Assembly: GCA_020161455.1 (NCBI GenBank)
Contig: JAIUNZ010000001.1
Coordinates: forward strand, 62,001-126,000
Reading direction: 5' to 3'
Source of the DNA: Bacteroidota bacterium
GTDB taxonomy: Bacteria; Bacteroidota; Bacteroidia; Flavobacteriales; Flavobacteriaceae
DNA length: 64,000 nucleotides
Shown: positions 8,866 through 18,449 of the stretch, one piece after another
How positions within the stretch are numbered: the stretch's first letter is position 1
Layout: each line of letters starts with the position of its first letter
Translations under genes and position numbers: made by a program
Notes under the pieces: generated by a model
Told to the model about the DNA's origin: nothing
Databases searched by the model: none
Seen by the model: the letters and a program-made list of their open reading frames with translations, nothing else

Positions 8866-9828
8866 ATGAAAATATTAGCAAACGACGGAATTTCAAAAAG
8901 TGGTATTAAAGCCTTAGAAAAAGGCGGTTTTGAAGTAATCACTACAAAAGTAGCGCAAGAACAAGTTGCCAATTATATTAATTCAAATAATGTATCGGTT
9001 ATAATAGTTCGCAGTGCTACCAAAGTACGGCAAGATATTATTGACAATTGTCCGAGTTTAAAAATAATTGGTCGCGGTGGTGTTGGAATGGACAATATTG
9101 ATGTAGAATATGCTCGCAGCAAAGGAATTCATGTCATTAACACACCAGCTTCTTCATCAGAAAGTGTTGCCGAATTGGTTTTTGCACATTTATTTACTGG
9201 CGTTCGTTTTCTTCATGATGCCAACAGAAATATGCCATTAGAAGGCGATAGCAATTTTGATGGTTTAAAAAAAGCCTATGCCAATGGTATTGAACTTAGA
9301 GGAAAAACATTAGGGATTATTGGTTTTGGAAAAATTGGTCAAGCGGTTGCCAAAATGGCTGTTGGATTGGGAATGAAAGTGATTGCTTCTGATAAATTTG
9401 TTGGTAAAGCAGATGTTAGAGTTGATTTCTATAACGGGCAATTCATCAATGTAGAGATTGAAACCGAACCACTAGAGGATTTATTAAGACACTCTGATTT
9501 TATCACACTTCACGTTCCTGCACAAGACACCTATGTTATTGACAAAGATGAATTGGCTATTATGAAAGATAATGTCGGCATCATCAACTGTGCTCGTGGT
9601 GGTGTTTTAAATGAAGTTGCTTTAATTGAAGCCTTAGAAAATAATAAAGTTCTATTTGCAGGATTAGATGTTTTTGAAAAAGAACCAAGTCCAGAAATTC
9701 AAATATTAATGCATCCTAGAATATCATTGACACCGCATATTGGTGCCGCAACTTTAGAAGCACAGGATAGAATTGGAACCGAGTTAGCAGAGCAAATTAT
9801 TAGTATCCTCAAAACAGAGAAAGTATAA
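8866..9828 (+). CDS. serA: D-3-phosphoglycerate dehydrogenase, short form
   Basis: SerA oxidises 3-phosphoglycerate to phosphohydroxypyruvate, the first step of serine synthesis. At 320 residues it is the short type without the C-terminal ACT or ASB regulatory domains. Feedback control by serine through an ACT domain is therefore not expected. Visible motifs are GRGGVGMDNID (69-79), the NAD-binding GFGKIGQ (153-159), the arginine in NCARGG and the catalytic histidine in PHIGAAT. Downstream of serC, with a strong terminator after it. Confidence 0.93.
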   Translation: MKILANDGISKSGIKALEKGGFEVITTKVAQEQVANYINSNNVSVIIVRSATKVRQDIIDNCPSLKIIGRGGVGMDNIDVEYARSKGIHVINTPASSSESVAELVFAHLFTGVRFLHDANRNMPLEGDSNFDGLKKAYANGIELRGKTLGIIGFGKIGQAVAKMAVGLGMKVIASDKFVGKADVRVDFYNGQFINVEIETEPLEDLLRHSDFITLHVPAQDTYVIDKDELAIMKDNVGIINCARGGVLNEVALIEALENNKVLFAGLDVFEKEPSPEIQILMHPRISLTPHIGAATLEAQDRIGTELAEQIISILKTEKV

Positions 9829-9844
9829 CTATAAACGAATTAAC

Positions 9845-9878
9845 AAAGATAACTCCAAAAAAGTTATCTTTTTTTTTG
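9845..9878 (+). terminator. Terminator of serC-serA
   Basis: A 10-bp stem AAAGATAACT/AGTTATCTTT (9845-9854 with 9862-9871) is followed by an uninterrupted T-run. Confidence 0.88.
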
Positions 9879-9910
9879 TACATTTAAGGTCAATTAAAAA
9901 TTTTAATATC

Positions 9911-10471
9911 ATGTTTGAACAATTATCAGAATTAGTAAATCAATTTGGAAATGATGCAGTAGTAAATAACAATGCTGTTCCAAACGAACAAAACCAAGCC
10001 GTTTTAAGTGAAGCTAATTCTTCTATTATGGATGGTTTAAAAGGAATGGTTGCTAACGGAAACGTTTCGGATTTAGTAGGTTTGTTTCAAGGAAATACCG
10101 CTATTGATAGTTCGAATCCTGTGGTACAGCAATTGACACAAAAATTTTCAGGAAATTTAGGTCAAAAATTTGGACTATCTAACGAAGCTTCTTCTGGAGT
10201 GGCAGCTAGTTTAATTCCAAAAGTTTTAGGCTCATTGATTGGAAATGCGAAAGACCCAAATCATAAGGGTTTTGAAGTATCGGATATTATAAACGCAATT
10301 TCTAATGGACAAGGAAACTCAGGTTTGATGGATGCTATTTCTAATTATGGCGGACAACTTGGTTTAGACCAAAATGGTGATGGAAAAGTTGGTATGGATG
10401 ATGCAATTGCCGCAGTTTCTAATAAATCTGGTGGTTTAGGCGGAATGTTAGGCAAACTTTTCGGGAAGTAA
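9911..10471 (+). CDS. DUF937 domain protein
   Basis: A 186-residue glycine-, asparagine- and serine-rich protein without a signal peptide. The central part (residues 60-130: VQQLTQKFSGNLGQKFGLSN, then SLIPKVLGSLIG) matches the DUF937 pattern of small helical proteins. The C-terminus carries a calcium-loop-like DQNGDGKVGMDDA at about 156-168, resembling an EF-hand or dockerin loop, and ends with GGLGGMLGKLFGK. Function unknown. It is monocistronic, with its own terminator. Confidence 0.75.
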   Translation: MFEQLSELVNQFGNDAVVNNNAVPNEQNQAVLSEANSSIMDGLKGMVANGNVSDLVGLFQGNTAIDSSNPVVQQLTQKFSGNLGQKFGLSNEASSGVAASLIPKVLGSLIGNAKDPNHKGFEVSDIINAISNGQGNSGLMDAISNYGGQLGLDQNGDGKVGMDDAIAAVSNKSGGLGGMLGKLFGK

Positions 10472-10491
10472 AAAATATAATTTTCATAAAA

Positions 10492-10520
10492 GCCATGTGA
10501 AAACATGGTTTTTTTTTTAA
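10492..10520 (+). terminator. Terminator after the DUF937 gene
   Basis: A 6-bp stem CCATGT/ACATGG with a GAAA tetraloop (10493-10508) is followed by ten T. Confidence 0.82.
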
Positions 10521-10576
10521 CACATTCCTAATAGAAAACAACTCACTAAATTAGTAACTTTAGTAAAAATTTTGAA

Positions 10577-11002
10577 ATGAAAAATCTAATTCCTTTTATA
10601 GTCATCATTGCTATAGTAATTGGTTGCAACAGTTCAAAATCAGGATTTAATGCTACTGATTCTTTGGTTGCAAACGATACTATTAAAATTGAAAATGACA
10701 GTTTAGAATACCAAGTCATTATTATTGATACTGGGTTTAATTCTTGGTTAGTTTCAACAGCAAAACCTCGTGGCTATTATTCTGAAAGATATTTAGAAGA
10801 TAGAAATTACATTTATGTTCAAGAATGGAACAATAGAGTAAATCAATCGTCGCGATATGGAATAGATTTATACGAAATGCGTATTGATTATGACAGAAAT
10901 ATTCATTATGGTTATGAAGTAAATTATTTAATATACAACTATATGATTTATTTTCAAATTAAGAACAATCAACGTTTGTCGGGCTTTGTTCCAAGACCAT
11001 AA
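10577..11002 (+). CDS. Small lipoprotein, probably DUF6146 family
   Basis: A 141-residue protein with a lipoprotein signal: the hydrophobic segment IPFIVIIAIVIG precedes the lipobox cysteine at C17. The mature part has the conserved-looking block GFNSWLVSTAKPRGYYSERYLEDRN and several Tyr/Asn-rich strands, which I associate with the Bacteroidota family DUF6146. No catalytic function is known. Expected to be anchored in the inner or outer membrane. The next gene, a membrane protein, starts 27 bases later from its own strong promoter. Confidence 0.72.
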   Translation: MKNLIPFIVIIAIVIGCNSSKSGFNATDSLVANDTIKIENDSLEYQVIIIDTGFNSWLVSTAKPRGYYSERYLEDRNYIYVQEWNNRVNQSSRYGIDLYEMRIDYDRNIHYGYEVNYLIYNYMIYFQIKNNQRLSGFVPRP

Positions 11003-11015
11003 AAAAGTATATTTG
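10986..11015 (+). promoter_or_regulatory. Bacteroidota-type promoter TTG-N19-TATATTTG
   Basis: A TTG at 10986-10988 and TATATTTG at 11008-11015 are separated by exactly 19 bases, the canonical spacing for the Bacteroidota housekeeping sigma factor. It drives the 105-aa membrane protein gene (ATG at 11029) and overlaps the 3' end of the preceding lipoprotein gene. Confidence 0.75.
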
Positions 11016-11028
11016 CAATAAAAAAAGA

Positions 11029-11346
11029 ATGGCTTCTTTCAAAGAACGTTGGAACATTACATCAAACACACAAATGGTGGTTATACTTGTTGTATTTGCC
11101 ATTACTGGTTCTAGTTCGGCACTACTTTCAAAACCCATTTTGGCAGTATTTGGAATTATTAAAGGAGATGTTTCCAATTGGATATATTATCCTTTATATA
11201 TTCTTTTAATTTTCCCAGTTTATCAAGTATTGTTAATCAGTTTTGGCTTTCTCTTCGGACAGTTTAAATTCTTTTGGGCTTTTGAGAAAAAAATGCTCAA
11301 AAGTCTTGGGTTTGGATTTTTTTTTAAAAAAGAAAATCTCGAATAA
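11029..11346 (+). CDS. Small membrane protein, probably DUF6787 family
   Basis: A 105-residue protein with two predicted membrane helices, about residues 17-43 (VVILVVFAITGSSSALLSKP) and 54-82 (IYYPLYILLIFPVYQVLLIS). A basic tail follows with KKMLKSLGFGFFFKKE. Some genomes label such proteins diacylglyceryl transferase, but it is far too short and lacks the Lgt signature, so I treat that as mislabelling. Convergent with folE. Confidence 0.68.
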   Translation: MASFKERWNITSNTQMVVILVVFAITGSSSALLSKPILAVFGIIKGDVSNWIYYPLYILLIFPVYQVLLISFGFLFGQFKFFWAFEKKMLKSLGFGFFFKKENLE

Positions 11347-11393
11347 TGCAACTTGATAAACTTAGCAAATTAACCAATTCAAAAATTAAAACC

Positions 11394-12071
11394 TTAGTTT
11401 TGTTTTTGTTTACCCACTAAATTAAAAAAATCGTTTCTATTTTCTTTTTCGTTAAAAATTCCACCATACTGTATGGTTGAGGTAAAACTACTTTCATCTT
11501 GAATTCCTCTACTCGACACACAAAGATGTTTTGCTTCCATAACTACAATTACATCATCAGTGTCTAAAACAGTTTTCAATTCATTAAAAATTTGCATAAT
11601 CAATCGTTCTTGCACTTGTGGTCTTCTAGAGTAATAATCCACTATTCTATTCAATTTTGAAAGACCAATTACTTTTCCACTAGACACATATCCAATATGA
11701 GCTTTTCCAATAATTGGAAGAAAATGATGTTCACAAGTTGAATTAAAACTAATAGCTGCTTCAACCAACATTTTATGATAGTGGTAAGAATTTTCAAAAA
11801 CCGAAATTTTTGGTTTATTTTCTGGATTTAATCCGGAGAAAATCTCTTTAATAAACATTTTAGCAACTCGATGTGGAGTTCCTTTTAAACTATCATCAGT
11901 CATGTCTAAGCCCATTACTTCCATAATAGCATGAAAATGATCTTCAATAACCATCATTTTTTCATTATCGTTTTTGTGAAATGCATCAGCTCTCAATGGT
12001 GTATTTGCTGAAGTCATATGATGATTGTCGCCCATCAATTCGATTAATTCCTTTTCAATAGTAGTATTCAT
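11394..12071 (-). CDS. folE: GTP cyclohydrolase I
   Basis: FolE opens the imidazole ring of GTP to make 7,8-dihydroneopterin triphosphate for folate or pterin synthesis. The 225-residue length is normal. Zinc ligands are visible as C113 and H116 in STCEHHFLP and C184 in KHLCVSSRG. The GTP-binding stretch GKVIGLSKLNRIVDYYSRRPQVQERL is intact. A minus-strand TAAATTTG (12092-12099) just upstream is a likely -7 element. Divergent from lolD. Confidence 0.95.
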   Translation of the reverse strand: MNTTIEKELIELMGDNHHMTSANTPLRADAFHKNDNEKMMVIEDHFHAIMEVMGLDMTDDSLKGTPHRVAKMFIKEIFSGLNPENKPKISVFENSYHYHKMLVEAAISFNSTCEHHFLPIIGKAHIGYVSSGKVIGLSKLNRIVDYYSRRPQVQERLIMQIFNELKTVLDTDDVIVVMEAKHLCVSSRGIQDESSFTSTIQYGGIFNEKENRNDFFNLVGKQKQN

Positions 12072-12218
12072 AGAAGTTTATTTTTGTTTAACAAATTTAT
12101 AAAATAATTAAACAATAAATTTTATTTAACTTAAATTTATAATTTATTCAATCATAAAAAAAACTTATAGTTAGTTTTAAAAACAAAATACTTTGTTACT
12201 TTGTAAAAAAAATAGAGA

Positions 12219-12929
12219 ATGATAACTGCCAATAATATATTTAAAAATTACGATGCACTTCAAGTTTTAAAAGGAGTAACACTACATATCGAAAAGGGAG
12301 AAATCGTTTCGATTGTTGGTGCTAGTGGCGCAGGAAAAACTACTTTACTACAAATTATTGGAACTTTAGACCATCCTAACACAAACAAAGAAACTACTCT
12401 AGAGATAAACGGTAAAAACATTCTAAAAATGGATGATGCGACATTGTCTAAATTTAGAAACGAACATTTAGGGTTTATATTTCAGTTTCACCAATTACTT
12501 CCTGAATTTACTGCTTTAGAAAATGTTTGCATTCCAGCTTACATTGCCAAAAAGGAAAAAACACCAACAGAAGCTGAAGCCAAAAGACTCTTAGATTATC
12601 TAGGTTTATCGCACAGGATACATCACAAACCAAATGAACTCTCGGGTGGAGAACAACAACGTGTTGCTGTTGCCAGAGCTTTAATCAACAAACCAGCCGT
12701 AATCTTTGCTGATGAACCTTCGGGAAACTTAGACTCTACATCAGCTGAAAATTTACACGAATTATTCTTTAAACTTCGTGACGAATTTGGACAAACATTC
12801 GTAATTGTTACCCATAATGAGGCTTTAGCAAACATGGCAGACCGAAAATTAACAATGGTTGATGGTAATATTGATACTAATGTAGATTGGATTGACTGGA
12901 AAGCCATTAACAATATTGAAACAAACTAA
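12219..12929 (+). CDS. lolD: ABC transporter ATP-binding protein, LolD type
   Basis: The 236-residue ATPase of the MacB/LolD class has Walker A GASGAGKT (34-41), signature [15 protein letters not shown], Walker [13 protein letters not shown] and switch VTHNEA. LolD powers extraction of lipoproteins from the inner membrane for delivery to the outer membrane. No permease gene is adjacent, as is usual in Flavobacteriia where lolCE lies elsewhere, so the assignment rests on family resemblance. The next gene starts two bases after its stop. Confidence 0.82.
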   Translation: MITANNIFKNYDALQVLKGVTLHIEKGEIVSIVGASGAGKTTLLQIIGTLDHPNTNKETTLEINGKNILKMDDATLSKFRNEHLGFIFQFHQLLPEFTALENVCIPAYIAKKEKTPTEAEAKRLLDYLGLSHRIHHKPNELSGGEQQRVAVARALINKPAVIFADEPSGNLDSTSAENLHELFFKLRDEFGQTFVIVTHNEALANMADRKLTMVDGNIDTNVDWIDWKAINNIETN

Positions 12930-12931
12930 AG

Positions 12932-13705
12932 ATGCTAGACGGAAAAGTGTTAAAAGAGTTTTTAGATGAAAAAGTTGTTCAATATAACAACAGGTCTTTT
13001 ATTGATACTGATCCAATTCAGATTCCTCATCAGTTTAGTGTAAAAGAAGATATTGAAATAGCTGGTTTTCTTGTAGCTACTTTAGCTTGGGGACAACGAA
13101 AAACTATCATCAATAAAGGAAAAAAATTGATGGAATTAATGGGCAATTCGCCATATGATTTTATTCTCAATCATTCAGAAAGTGATATCGAAAAGCTAAG
13201 CGACTTCACACACAGAACATTTAATGGTATTGATTGTCAGTTTTATATCAAATCGCTTCATAATATTTATACAAACCATAGCGGATTGGAAACTATTTTC
13301 ACCTTAAATCAAGGTAATACTCAAATGCACGAAAGCATAGTCAACTTTCGAACTATTTTTTTTGAAATTGAGCATTGGATAAGAACTCGAAAACACCTTG
13401 CCGATCCTTCAACTGGAGCAGCAGCAAAAAGAATGCACATGTTTCTTCGTTGGATGGTGCGTCATGATAAAAATGGTGTTGATTTTGGACTGTGGAAAAA
13501 CATACCAATGTCAAAACTATCCTGCCCACTTGATGTGCATACTGGAAATGTAGCTAGAAGCTTAGGACTAATCGACAGAAGACAAGACGATATTAAAACA
13601 GTAAACCTGCTTGATAAAAAACTAAGAGAATTCGATTCAGATGATCCTGTTAAGTATGACTTTGCACTATTCGGATTAGGTGTACACGAAGAATTTAGAC
13701 TGTAA
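12932..13705 (+). CDS. TIGR02757 family protein (DUF2400)
   Basis: This 257-residue protein begins MLDGKVLKEFLDEKVVQYN and contains DPIQIPHQFSVKEDIEIAGFLVATLAWGQRKTI, a recognisable block of the TIGR02757 family. Further blocks are KRMHMFLRWMVRHDKNGVD and SKLSCPLDVHTGNVARSLGL. The second half resembles helix-hairpin-helix DNA glycosylases, which suggests nucleic-acid binding, but no activity is established. Translationally adjacent to lolD (two-base gap). Confidence 0.82.
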   Translation: MLDGKVLKEFLDEKVVQYNNRSFIDTDPIQIPHQFSVKEDIEIAGFLVATLAWGQRKTIINKGKKLMELMGNSPYDFILNHSESDIEKLSDFTHRTFNGIDCQFYIKSLHNIYTNHSGLETIFTLNQGNTQMHESIVNFRTIFFEIEHWIRTRKHLADPSTGAAAKRMHMFLRWMVRHDKNGVDFGLWKNIPMSKLSCPLDVHTGNVARSLGLIDRRQDDIKTVNLLDKKLREFDSDDPVKYDFALFGLGVHEEFRL

Positions 13706-13886
13706 TTAGTTAAAAAAAAGAGTTCTGCAAATTGAAAAGGTACTACTTAATAGTTTTTAAGATTGTAGAAACAAAATACAACTCATTAGTATTCAATAGT
13801 TAAAGAATCATATTGTTTCAAATATTTTGAAATAATTGACACAATAAAAATTTACCCTTATTCTACCCTATTCTATCTATTTTATA

Positions 13887-13894
13887 TAAATTTG
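13887..13894 (+). promoter_or_regulatory. -7 element TAAATTTG upstream of kup
   Basis: TAAATTTG lies 23 bases before the kup ATG at 13918. No TTG at the ideal distance was seen, so this is a partial promoter match. Confidence 0.5.
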
Positions 13895-13917
13895 CACTCT
13901 TTAACTAATTGTCTTTC

Positions 13918-15882
13918 ATGGGTTCCTTCAAACATCTTAACTTGCATTCCAAGCTTTCTACAGCTGGTTTATTAATCACATTAGGAATCATTTATGGCGA
14001 TATTGGTACATCTCCATTGTATGTAATGAAAGCTATTTTAGGCGACTATCCAATCTCTAGAGATATTGTACTTGGCGGAATATCTTGCATATTTTGGACA
14101 CTAACCCTTCAAACCACTCTAAAATACGTTATCATCACACTAAGTGCTGACAATCATGGTGAAGGTGGAATTTTTGCTCTTTTTGCTCTAGTAAAAAAAA
14201 TGAAGATAAAATGGCTTATTGTACCTGCCATCATTGGTGGTAGTGCCTTGCTTGCCGATGGTATCATCACGCCACCCATTTCGGTTTCTTCGGCAGTTGA
14301 AGGTTTGCGCCTTTTTTATCCAGAAATAAACACTATACCTATAGTAATTACTATTCTAATCATTCTGTTTACTATTCAACAATTTGGCACTAAGATAGTG
14401 GGCAAGTTTTTTGCTCCTATGATGCTTGTTTGGTTTACCATGTTGGGTGTTTTGGGCATCCTTCAAGTGGTGCAAGATGTGTCTGTATTAAATGCTGTCA
14501 ATCCTTATTATGCCTACGAATTGTTAACTTTGCATCCAGAGGGCTTTTTTGTTTTGGGTGCGGTTTTCCTATGTACAACGGGTGCTGAGGCTTTATATTC
14601 AGACATGGGACATTGTGGTAGAAAAAACATTCGTATCAGTTGGATATTTGTAAAGACAATGCTTCTTTTAAATTATTTTGGTCAAGGTGCTTTTCTAATC
14701 AACCATGAAGGGAAAACTTTAACAGAATTGGGTGGCAATGCTGGCAATCCGTTTTATCTAATCATGGCAAATTGGTTTCAACCTGCAGGAATTATCATTG
14801 CTACAATGGCAGCAGTAATTGCATCACAAGCTTTAATTAGTGGTTCTTTTACATTAATAAATGAAGCAATGCGTTTGAATTTTTGGCCAAAAGTAAAAAT
14901 AAAATACCCAACTGAAGTTAAAGGACAGCTTTACATACCTTCTATCAACTGGCTGTTACTCTTGGGTTGTATTTGTATTGTTCTTTACTTCAAAGAGTCA
15001 AGTAATATGGAACATGCATATGGTCTTGCTATTGTGCTATGCATGATTATGACAACATTCTTACTTAATTTTTATTTAATCATGAAACGTGTAAAGCTTT
15101 ATTTCATCGTTCCATTGATTAGTCTTTACTTGGTTATTGAATTTAGCTTTCTATATGCCAACATTACAAAGTTTCTACACGGCGGATTTGTAACATTAAT
15201 AATCGCTTTTGCATTAATTGGCATTATGGCTACTTGGTATCTTGCCAAACAAATAAGTAAAAACTATACAAACTTTGTTAAAATAGAGGATTACAAAAAG
15301 GTCTTGGCAGAACTAAGTGTCGATTTATCCATTCCAAAATATGCAACCCATTTGGTCTATATGACTAATGCGCAACGCTCGGACGAAATTGAAGAAAAAG
15401 TAATGTATTCTATTCTTCAAAAAAGACCAAAACGTGCTGATATATATTGGTTTGTACATGTAAACATTTTGAACGAACCTTATCGAAAGGAATACAAAGT
15501 AACCGAAATCTTTTCGGAAGACCTTTATAGAGTTGACTTTTACCTTGGTTTTAGAGAAGCTACCAAGATAAATTTAATGTTTAAAGAAGTAATTAAAGAA
15601 ATGGTAGCCAGAGGCGAAATGGACATTTCAAGTAGATACGAATCTCTAAACAAAAACAACATTATTGGTGACTTTAAATTTGTACTTTCCGAAAAATTCT
15701 TATCCAACGATAGCCACCTAACTTTCTTTGAAAAAATAGTAATGAACACCTATTTTATCTTAAAAAAACTAAGTTTATCAGAACAAAAAGGATTTGGGTT
15801 GGATAGCAGCTCAGTCAAAGTAGAAAAATTCCCAATGGTTTTGCATGCTCCAGAAAACATAGAGATGATTAGAATAGATTAA
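13918..15882 (+). CDS. kup: KUP/HAK/KT family potassium uptake protein
   Basis: This is a secondary potassium transporter in the inner membrane, probably a K+/H+ symporter. The 654-residue protein has the family signature GIIYGDIGTSPLYVMKAI near the N-terminus and NHGEGGIFALFALV. It has about twelve hydrophobic segments up to residue 450 and a cytoplasmic C-terminal domain. I start it at the ATG at 13918. An in-frame TTG nine bases upstream would add only three residues and is less likely. It stands alone between two unrelated genes. Confidence 0.93.
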   Translation: MGSFKHLNLHSKLSTAGLLITLGIIYGDIGTSPLYVMKAILGDYPISRDIVLGGISCIFWTLTLQTTLKYVIITLSADNHGEGGIFALFALVKKMKIKWLIVPAIIGGSALLADGIITPPISVSSAVEGLRLFYPEINTIPIVITILIILFTIQQFGTKIVGKFFAPMMLVWFTMLGVLGILQVVQDVSVLNAVNPYYAYELLTLHPEGFFVLGAVFLCTTGAEALYSDMGHCGRKNIRISWIFVKTMLLLNYFGQGAFLINHEGKTLTELGGNAGNPFYLIMANWFQPAGIIIATMAAVIASQALISGSFTLINEAMRLNFWPKVKIKYPTEVKGQLYIPSINWLLLLGCICIVLYFKESSNMEHAYGLAIVLCMIMTTFLLNFYLIMKRVKLYFIVPLISLYLVIEFSFLYANITKFLHGGFVTLIIAFALIGIMATWYLAKQISKNYTNFVKIEDYKKVLAELSVDLSIPKYATHLVYMTNAQRSDEIEEKVMYSILQKRPKRADIYWFVHVNILNEPYRKEYKVTEIFSEDLYRVDFYLGFREATKINLMFKEVIKEMVARGEMDISSRYESLNKNNIIGDFKFVLSEKFLSNDSHLTFFEKIVMNTYFILKKLSLSEQKGFGLDSSSVKVEKFPMVLHAPENIEMIRID

Positions 15883-15954
15883 TTCTTCCTTTATTAATTG
15901 CTCTTAATACATATTTTAACACTATCAAAGTAGGATTAGCAAATAAAAAAGAAA

Positions 15955-15962
15955 TATCTTTG
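15955..15962 (+). promoter_or_regulatory. -7 element TATCTTTG upstream of the RsmB-like gene
   Basis: TATCTTTG lies 20 bases before the ATG at 15983. A matching TTG at the usual distance is not obvious. Confidence 0.5.
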
Positions 15963-15982
15963 TCCGCTTATTTTTAATACCC

Positions 15983-17197
15983 ATGCGATTACATAGAAAC
16001 TTAGTTTACACCACCATTGATTCCTTAAATGCCATCTTTAACGAAGGTGAATATGCTGATAAAGTAGTTGCTCGTGCTTTGAAGAAAGACAAACGTTGGG
16101 GAAGCTCGGACAGAAAGTTTGTTGCAGAAACTATCTATGAGATAGTACGTTGGAAAAGACTTTATGCCGAAATAGCTGAAGTAAAAGAGCCTTTTACTAG
16201 AGAAGATTTGTGGCGATTGTTTGCTGTTTGGGCAGTACTTCGTGGATACCCTATTCCAGACTGGAGACAACTGGAAGGCACACCACAAAGAAAAATTAAA
16301 GGTCGCTTTGACGAACTATCCAAAATTAGAAAATATAGAGAATCTATACCCGATTGGATGGATGAATTGGGTGTAAAAGAGCTTGGAGAAGAGCAATGGA
16401 CTAAAGAATTGGCAGCACAAAACCAACAAGCCAAAGTAATCTTGAGAGTAAACACACTCAAAACCAATAGAGAACAACTCCGTGCCATCCTAATGGATTT
16501 GAATATTGACACAGAGTATCTAAAAAATCAACCCGATACTTTAGTTTTAAAAGAACGCGCCAATGTATTCTTGACCGATGCCTTCAAGCAAGGTTTCTTT
16601 GAAGTACAGGATGCTTCATCTCAACTAGTAGCACCATTCTTGGGTGTTGAACCTGGTATGCGTGTTGTAGATACTTGTGCTGGTGCTGGTGGAAAAACGT
16701 TGCACATAGCCTCTTTAATGGAGAACAAAGGACAACTTATTGCTATGGATTTATATGAAAGTAAACTTAAGCAATTAAAAATTAGGGCTAAAAGAAACGG
16801 AGCTTTCAATATAGAATACCGAATCATAGACAGCACCAAAGTTATCAAAAAGCTATATGAAAAAGCGGATAGAGTACTGATCGACGCACCATGCAGCGGA
16901 TTAGGTGTGCTCAAAAGAAATCCTGACAGCAAATGGAAATTGCAGCCGGAATTTATAGACAACATCAAGAAAGTACAAGCCGAAGTCTTAGAAAGCTATT
17001 CAAGAATTGTAAAACCAGGCGGTCAATTGGTGTATGCTACTTGCTCCATCCTGCCTTCTGAAAACGATGAACAAATTAAGCGTTTTTTAACCACAGAAAA
17101 CGGAAAAGAATTTACCTTTGTAAAAGATGTAAAAATATTAGCCTCAGAATCGGGTTTTGATGGATTCTATATGGCATTACTTCAAAAAAACAATTAA
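15983..17197 (+). CDS. RsmB/NOP-family RNA cytosine-C5 methyltransferase
   Basis: This is a SAM-dependent enzyme that methylates cytosine C5 in rRNA or tRNA. The 404-residue protein has a helical N-terminal region resembling the NusB-like domain of RsmB. The SAM site is DTCAGAGGKTLHIAS (230-244). Both family cysteines are present, in DAPCSGLGVL (C304) and YATCSILPSEN (C354). The exact target base cannot be told from sequence. The nuclease gene starts two bases after its stop, so they may share a transcript. Confidence 0.88.
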   Translation: MRLHRNLVYTTIDSLNAIFNEGEYADKVVARALKKDKRWGSSDRKFVAETIYEIVRWKRLYAEIAEVKEPFTREDLWRLFAVWAVLRGYPIPDWRQLEGTPQRKIKGRFDELSKIRKYRESIPDWMDELGVKELGEEQWTKELAAQNQQAKVILRVNTLKTNREQLRAILMDLNIDTEYLKNQPDTLVLKERANVFLTDAFKQGFFEVQDASSQLVAPFLGVEPGMRVVDTCAGAGGKTLHIASLMENKGQLIAMDLYESKLKQLKIRAKRNGAFNIEYRIIDSTKVIKKLYEKADRVLIDAPCSGLGVLKRNPDSKWKLQPEFIDNIKKVQAEVLESYSRIVKPGGQLVYATCSILPSENDEQIKRFLTTENGKEFTFVKDVKILASESGFDGFYMALLQKNN

Positions 17198-17199
17198 CC

Positions 17200-18285
17200 A
17201 TGAAAAAGAATTTTACCACACTATTATTGTTATTAGTTTCTATTTGTTTTGCGCAAATCCCAAATGGATATTACAACTCAGCAACAGGAACAGGTTATAT
17301 ACTTAAAACACAATTGCACAACATTATCAAAAATCACAATGATAGAGGTTATTCTGGTTTGTATGTGACTTATACAACTTCAGATAAAGATTTCTATTAT
17401 GAAAACGATGGTACAATGTTAGATATGTACACCGAAAACCCAACGGGTGCCGAATGTGAGTTTACCTATGGTATCAACCAAGATGATGGTACTCTAGGGA
17501 ATGCAGAATGCGAACGTTACAACAGAGAACATCTTATTCCACAATCAGTTTTTGGAAGTGGTGTTACACCAATGTATTCTGATGCCCACTTTGTAGTACC
17601 ATCGGATAAATATGTAAATGCACAACGTGGAGATTTACCGTTTAGTAGAGTAAATGCTGTTACCAATACTTATTCTAATGGATCAAAAAAAGGAAACAAC
17701 TTAAACTCAGGATATTCAAACGGATACAACGGAACAGTATTTGAACCTATTAATGAATTTAAAGGCGACATCGCTAGAATGCTTTTGTATTTTGCTACAA
17801 GATATGAAGACCAAGTAGCCAATTGGAACTTTGCTATGTTTAACAATACTAGCAATCAAGTGTTTACTAATCAAGCTATAAATGTATTATTAACATGGAG
17901 CAACGACGATCCTGTGAGTCAAAGAGAAATTGACCGAAACAATGCTATTTATGCTAGACAAAACAATCGTAACCCTTATATTGACCATCCAGAATATGCC
18001 ATGCAAATTTGGGGTAGTCTTTTAAATACAGACCAATATTTACTTGAACCTACAGTAACTATTTCTCCAAATCCTTCTAATGATGGTAGATTCACAATAA
18101 CTACGGGTTCTTTTGCTATAGATGCGATTTCTGTTTTAAATGTGAATGGACAAGTAATCCAATATTTCAAAAACCCAGCTGTTTTTGATAATCAATATGA
18201 AGTTTCAAACCTTAGCAAAGGCTTCTATTTCATCACTATTGACTCTAATAATCAAAGAATAACCAAAAAAGTAATTGTAAATTAA
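17200..18285 (+). CDS. Secreted endonuclease I family nuclease with type IX sorting domain
   Basis: The 361-residue protein has a signal peptide (1-19, MKKNFTTLLLLLVSICFAQ). Its endonuclease I (His-Me finger) core contains CERYNREHLIPQSVFG, with probable general base H111, and SDAHFVVPSDKYVNAQRGDLPF. Residues 280-361 form a T9SS type A sorting domain: SPNPSNDGRFTI, then VNGQVI and LSKGFYFITI, ending in KKVIVN. It should cross the inner membrane by Sec and be exported by T9SS. A likely role is degrading extracellular nucleic acid. A strong terminator follows. Confidence 0.92.
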   Translation: MKKNFTTLLLLLVSICFAQIPNGYYNSATGTGYILKTQLHNIIKNHNDRGYSGLYVTYTTSDKDFYYENDGTMLDMYTENPTGAECEFTYGINQDDGTLGNAECERYNREHLIPQSVFGSGVTPMYSDAHFVVPSDKYVNAQRGDLPFSRVNAVTNTYSNGSKKGNNLNSGYSNGYNGTVFEPINEFKGDIARMLLYFATRYEDQVANWNFAMFNNTSNQVFTNQAINVLLTWSNDDPVSQREIDRNNAIYARQNNRNPYIDHPEYAMQIWGSLLNTDQYLLEPTVTISPNPSNDGRFTITTGSFAIDAISVLNVNGQVIQYFKNPAVFDNQYEVSNLSKGFYFITIDSNNQRITKKVIVN

Positions 18286-18308
18286 TTGTTTTTTTTAAAT
18301 ACTACATT

Positions 18309-18340
18309 AAAACTCAGTAGTAATACTGGGTTTTTTTTAT
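18309..18340 (+). terminator. Terminator after the secreted nuclease gene
   Basis: Stem AAACTCAGTA/TACTGGGTTT (one G-U pair; 18310-18319 with 18324-18333), loop GTAA, then eight T. Confidence 0.85.
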
Positions 18341-18449
18341 GCTATAGAAATTCGGACACAAAAGTTCATATTCCTTTTAAATTCTTTGTAGATTGATAGT
18401 TGTTTACTATCTTTCGCCCTATTAATGTATAATTTAAAACATTTTAAAA

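Noticed and set aside
11029..11346. Prolipoprotein diacylglyceryl transferase
   Set aside because: Only 105 residues with two helices. The Lgt signature and most membrane segments are missing.
13909..13917. TTG start for kup, and similar upstream TTG starts for the genes at 23208, 38423, 50315, 52345 and 57362
   Set aside because: An ATG follows within 45 bases in each case. Several of the TTGs are part of, or overlap, the -7 promoter element.
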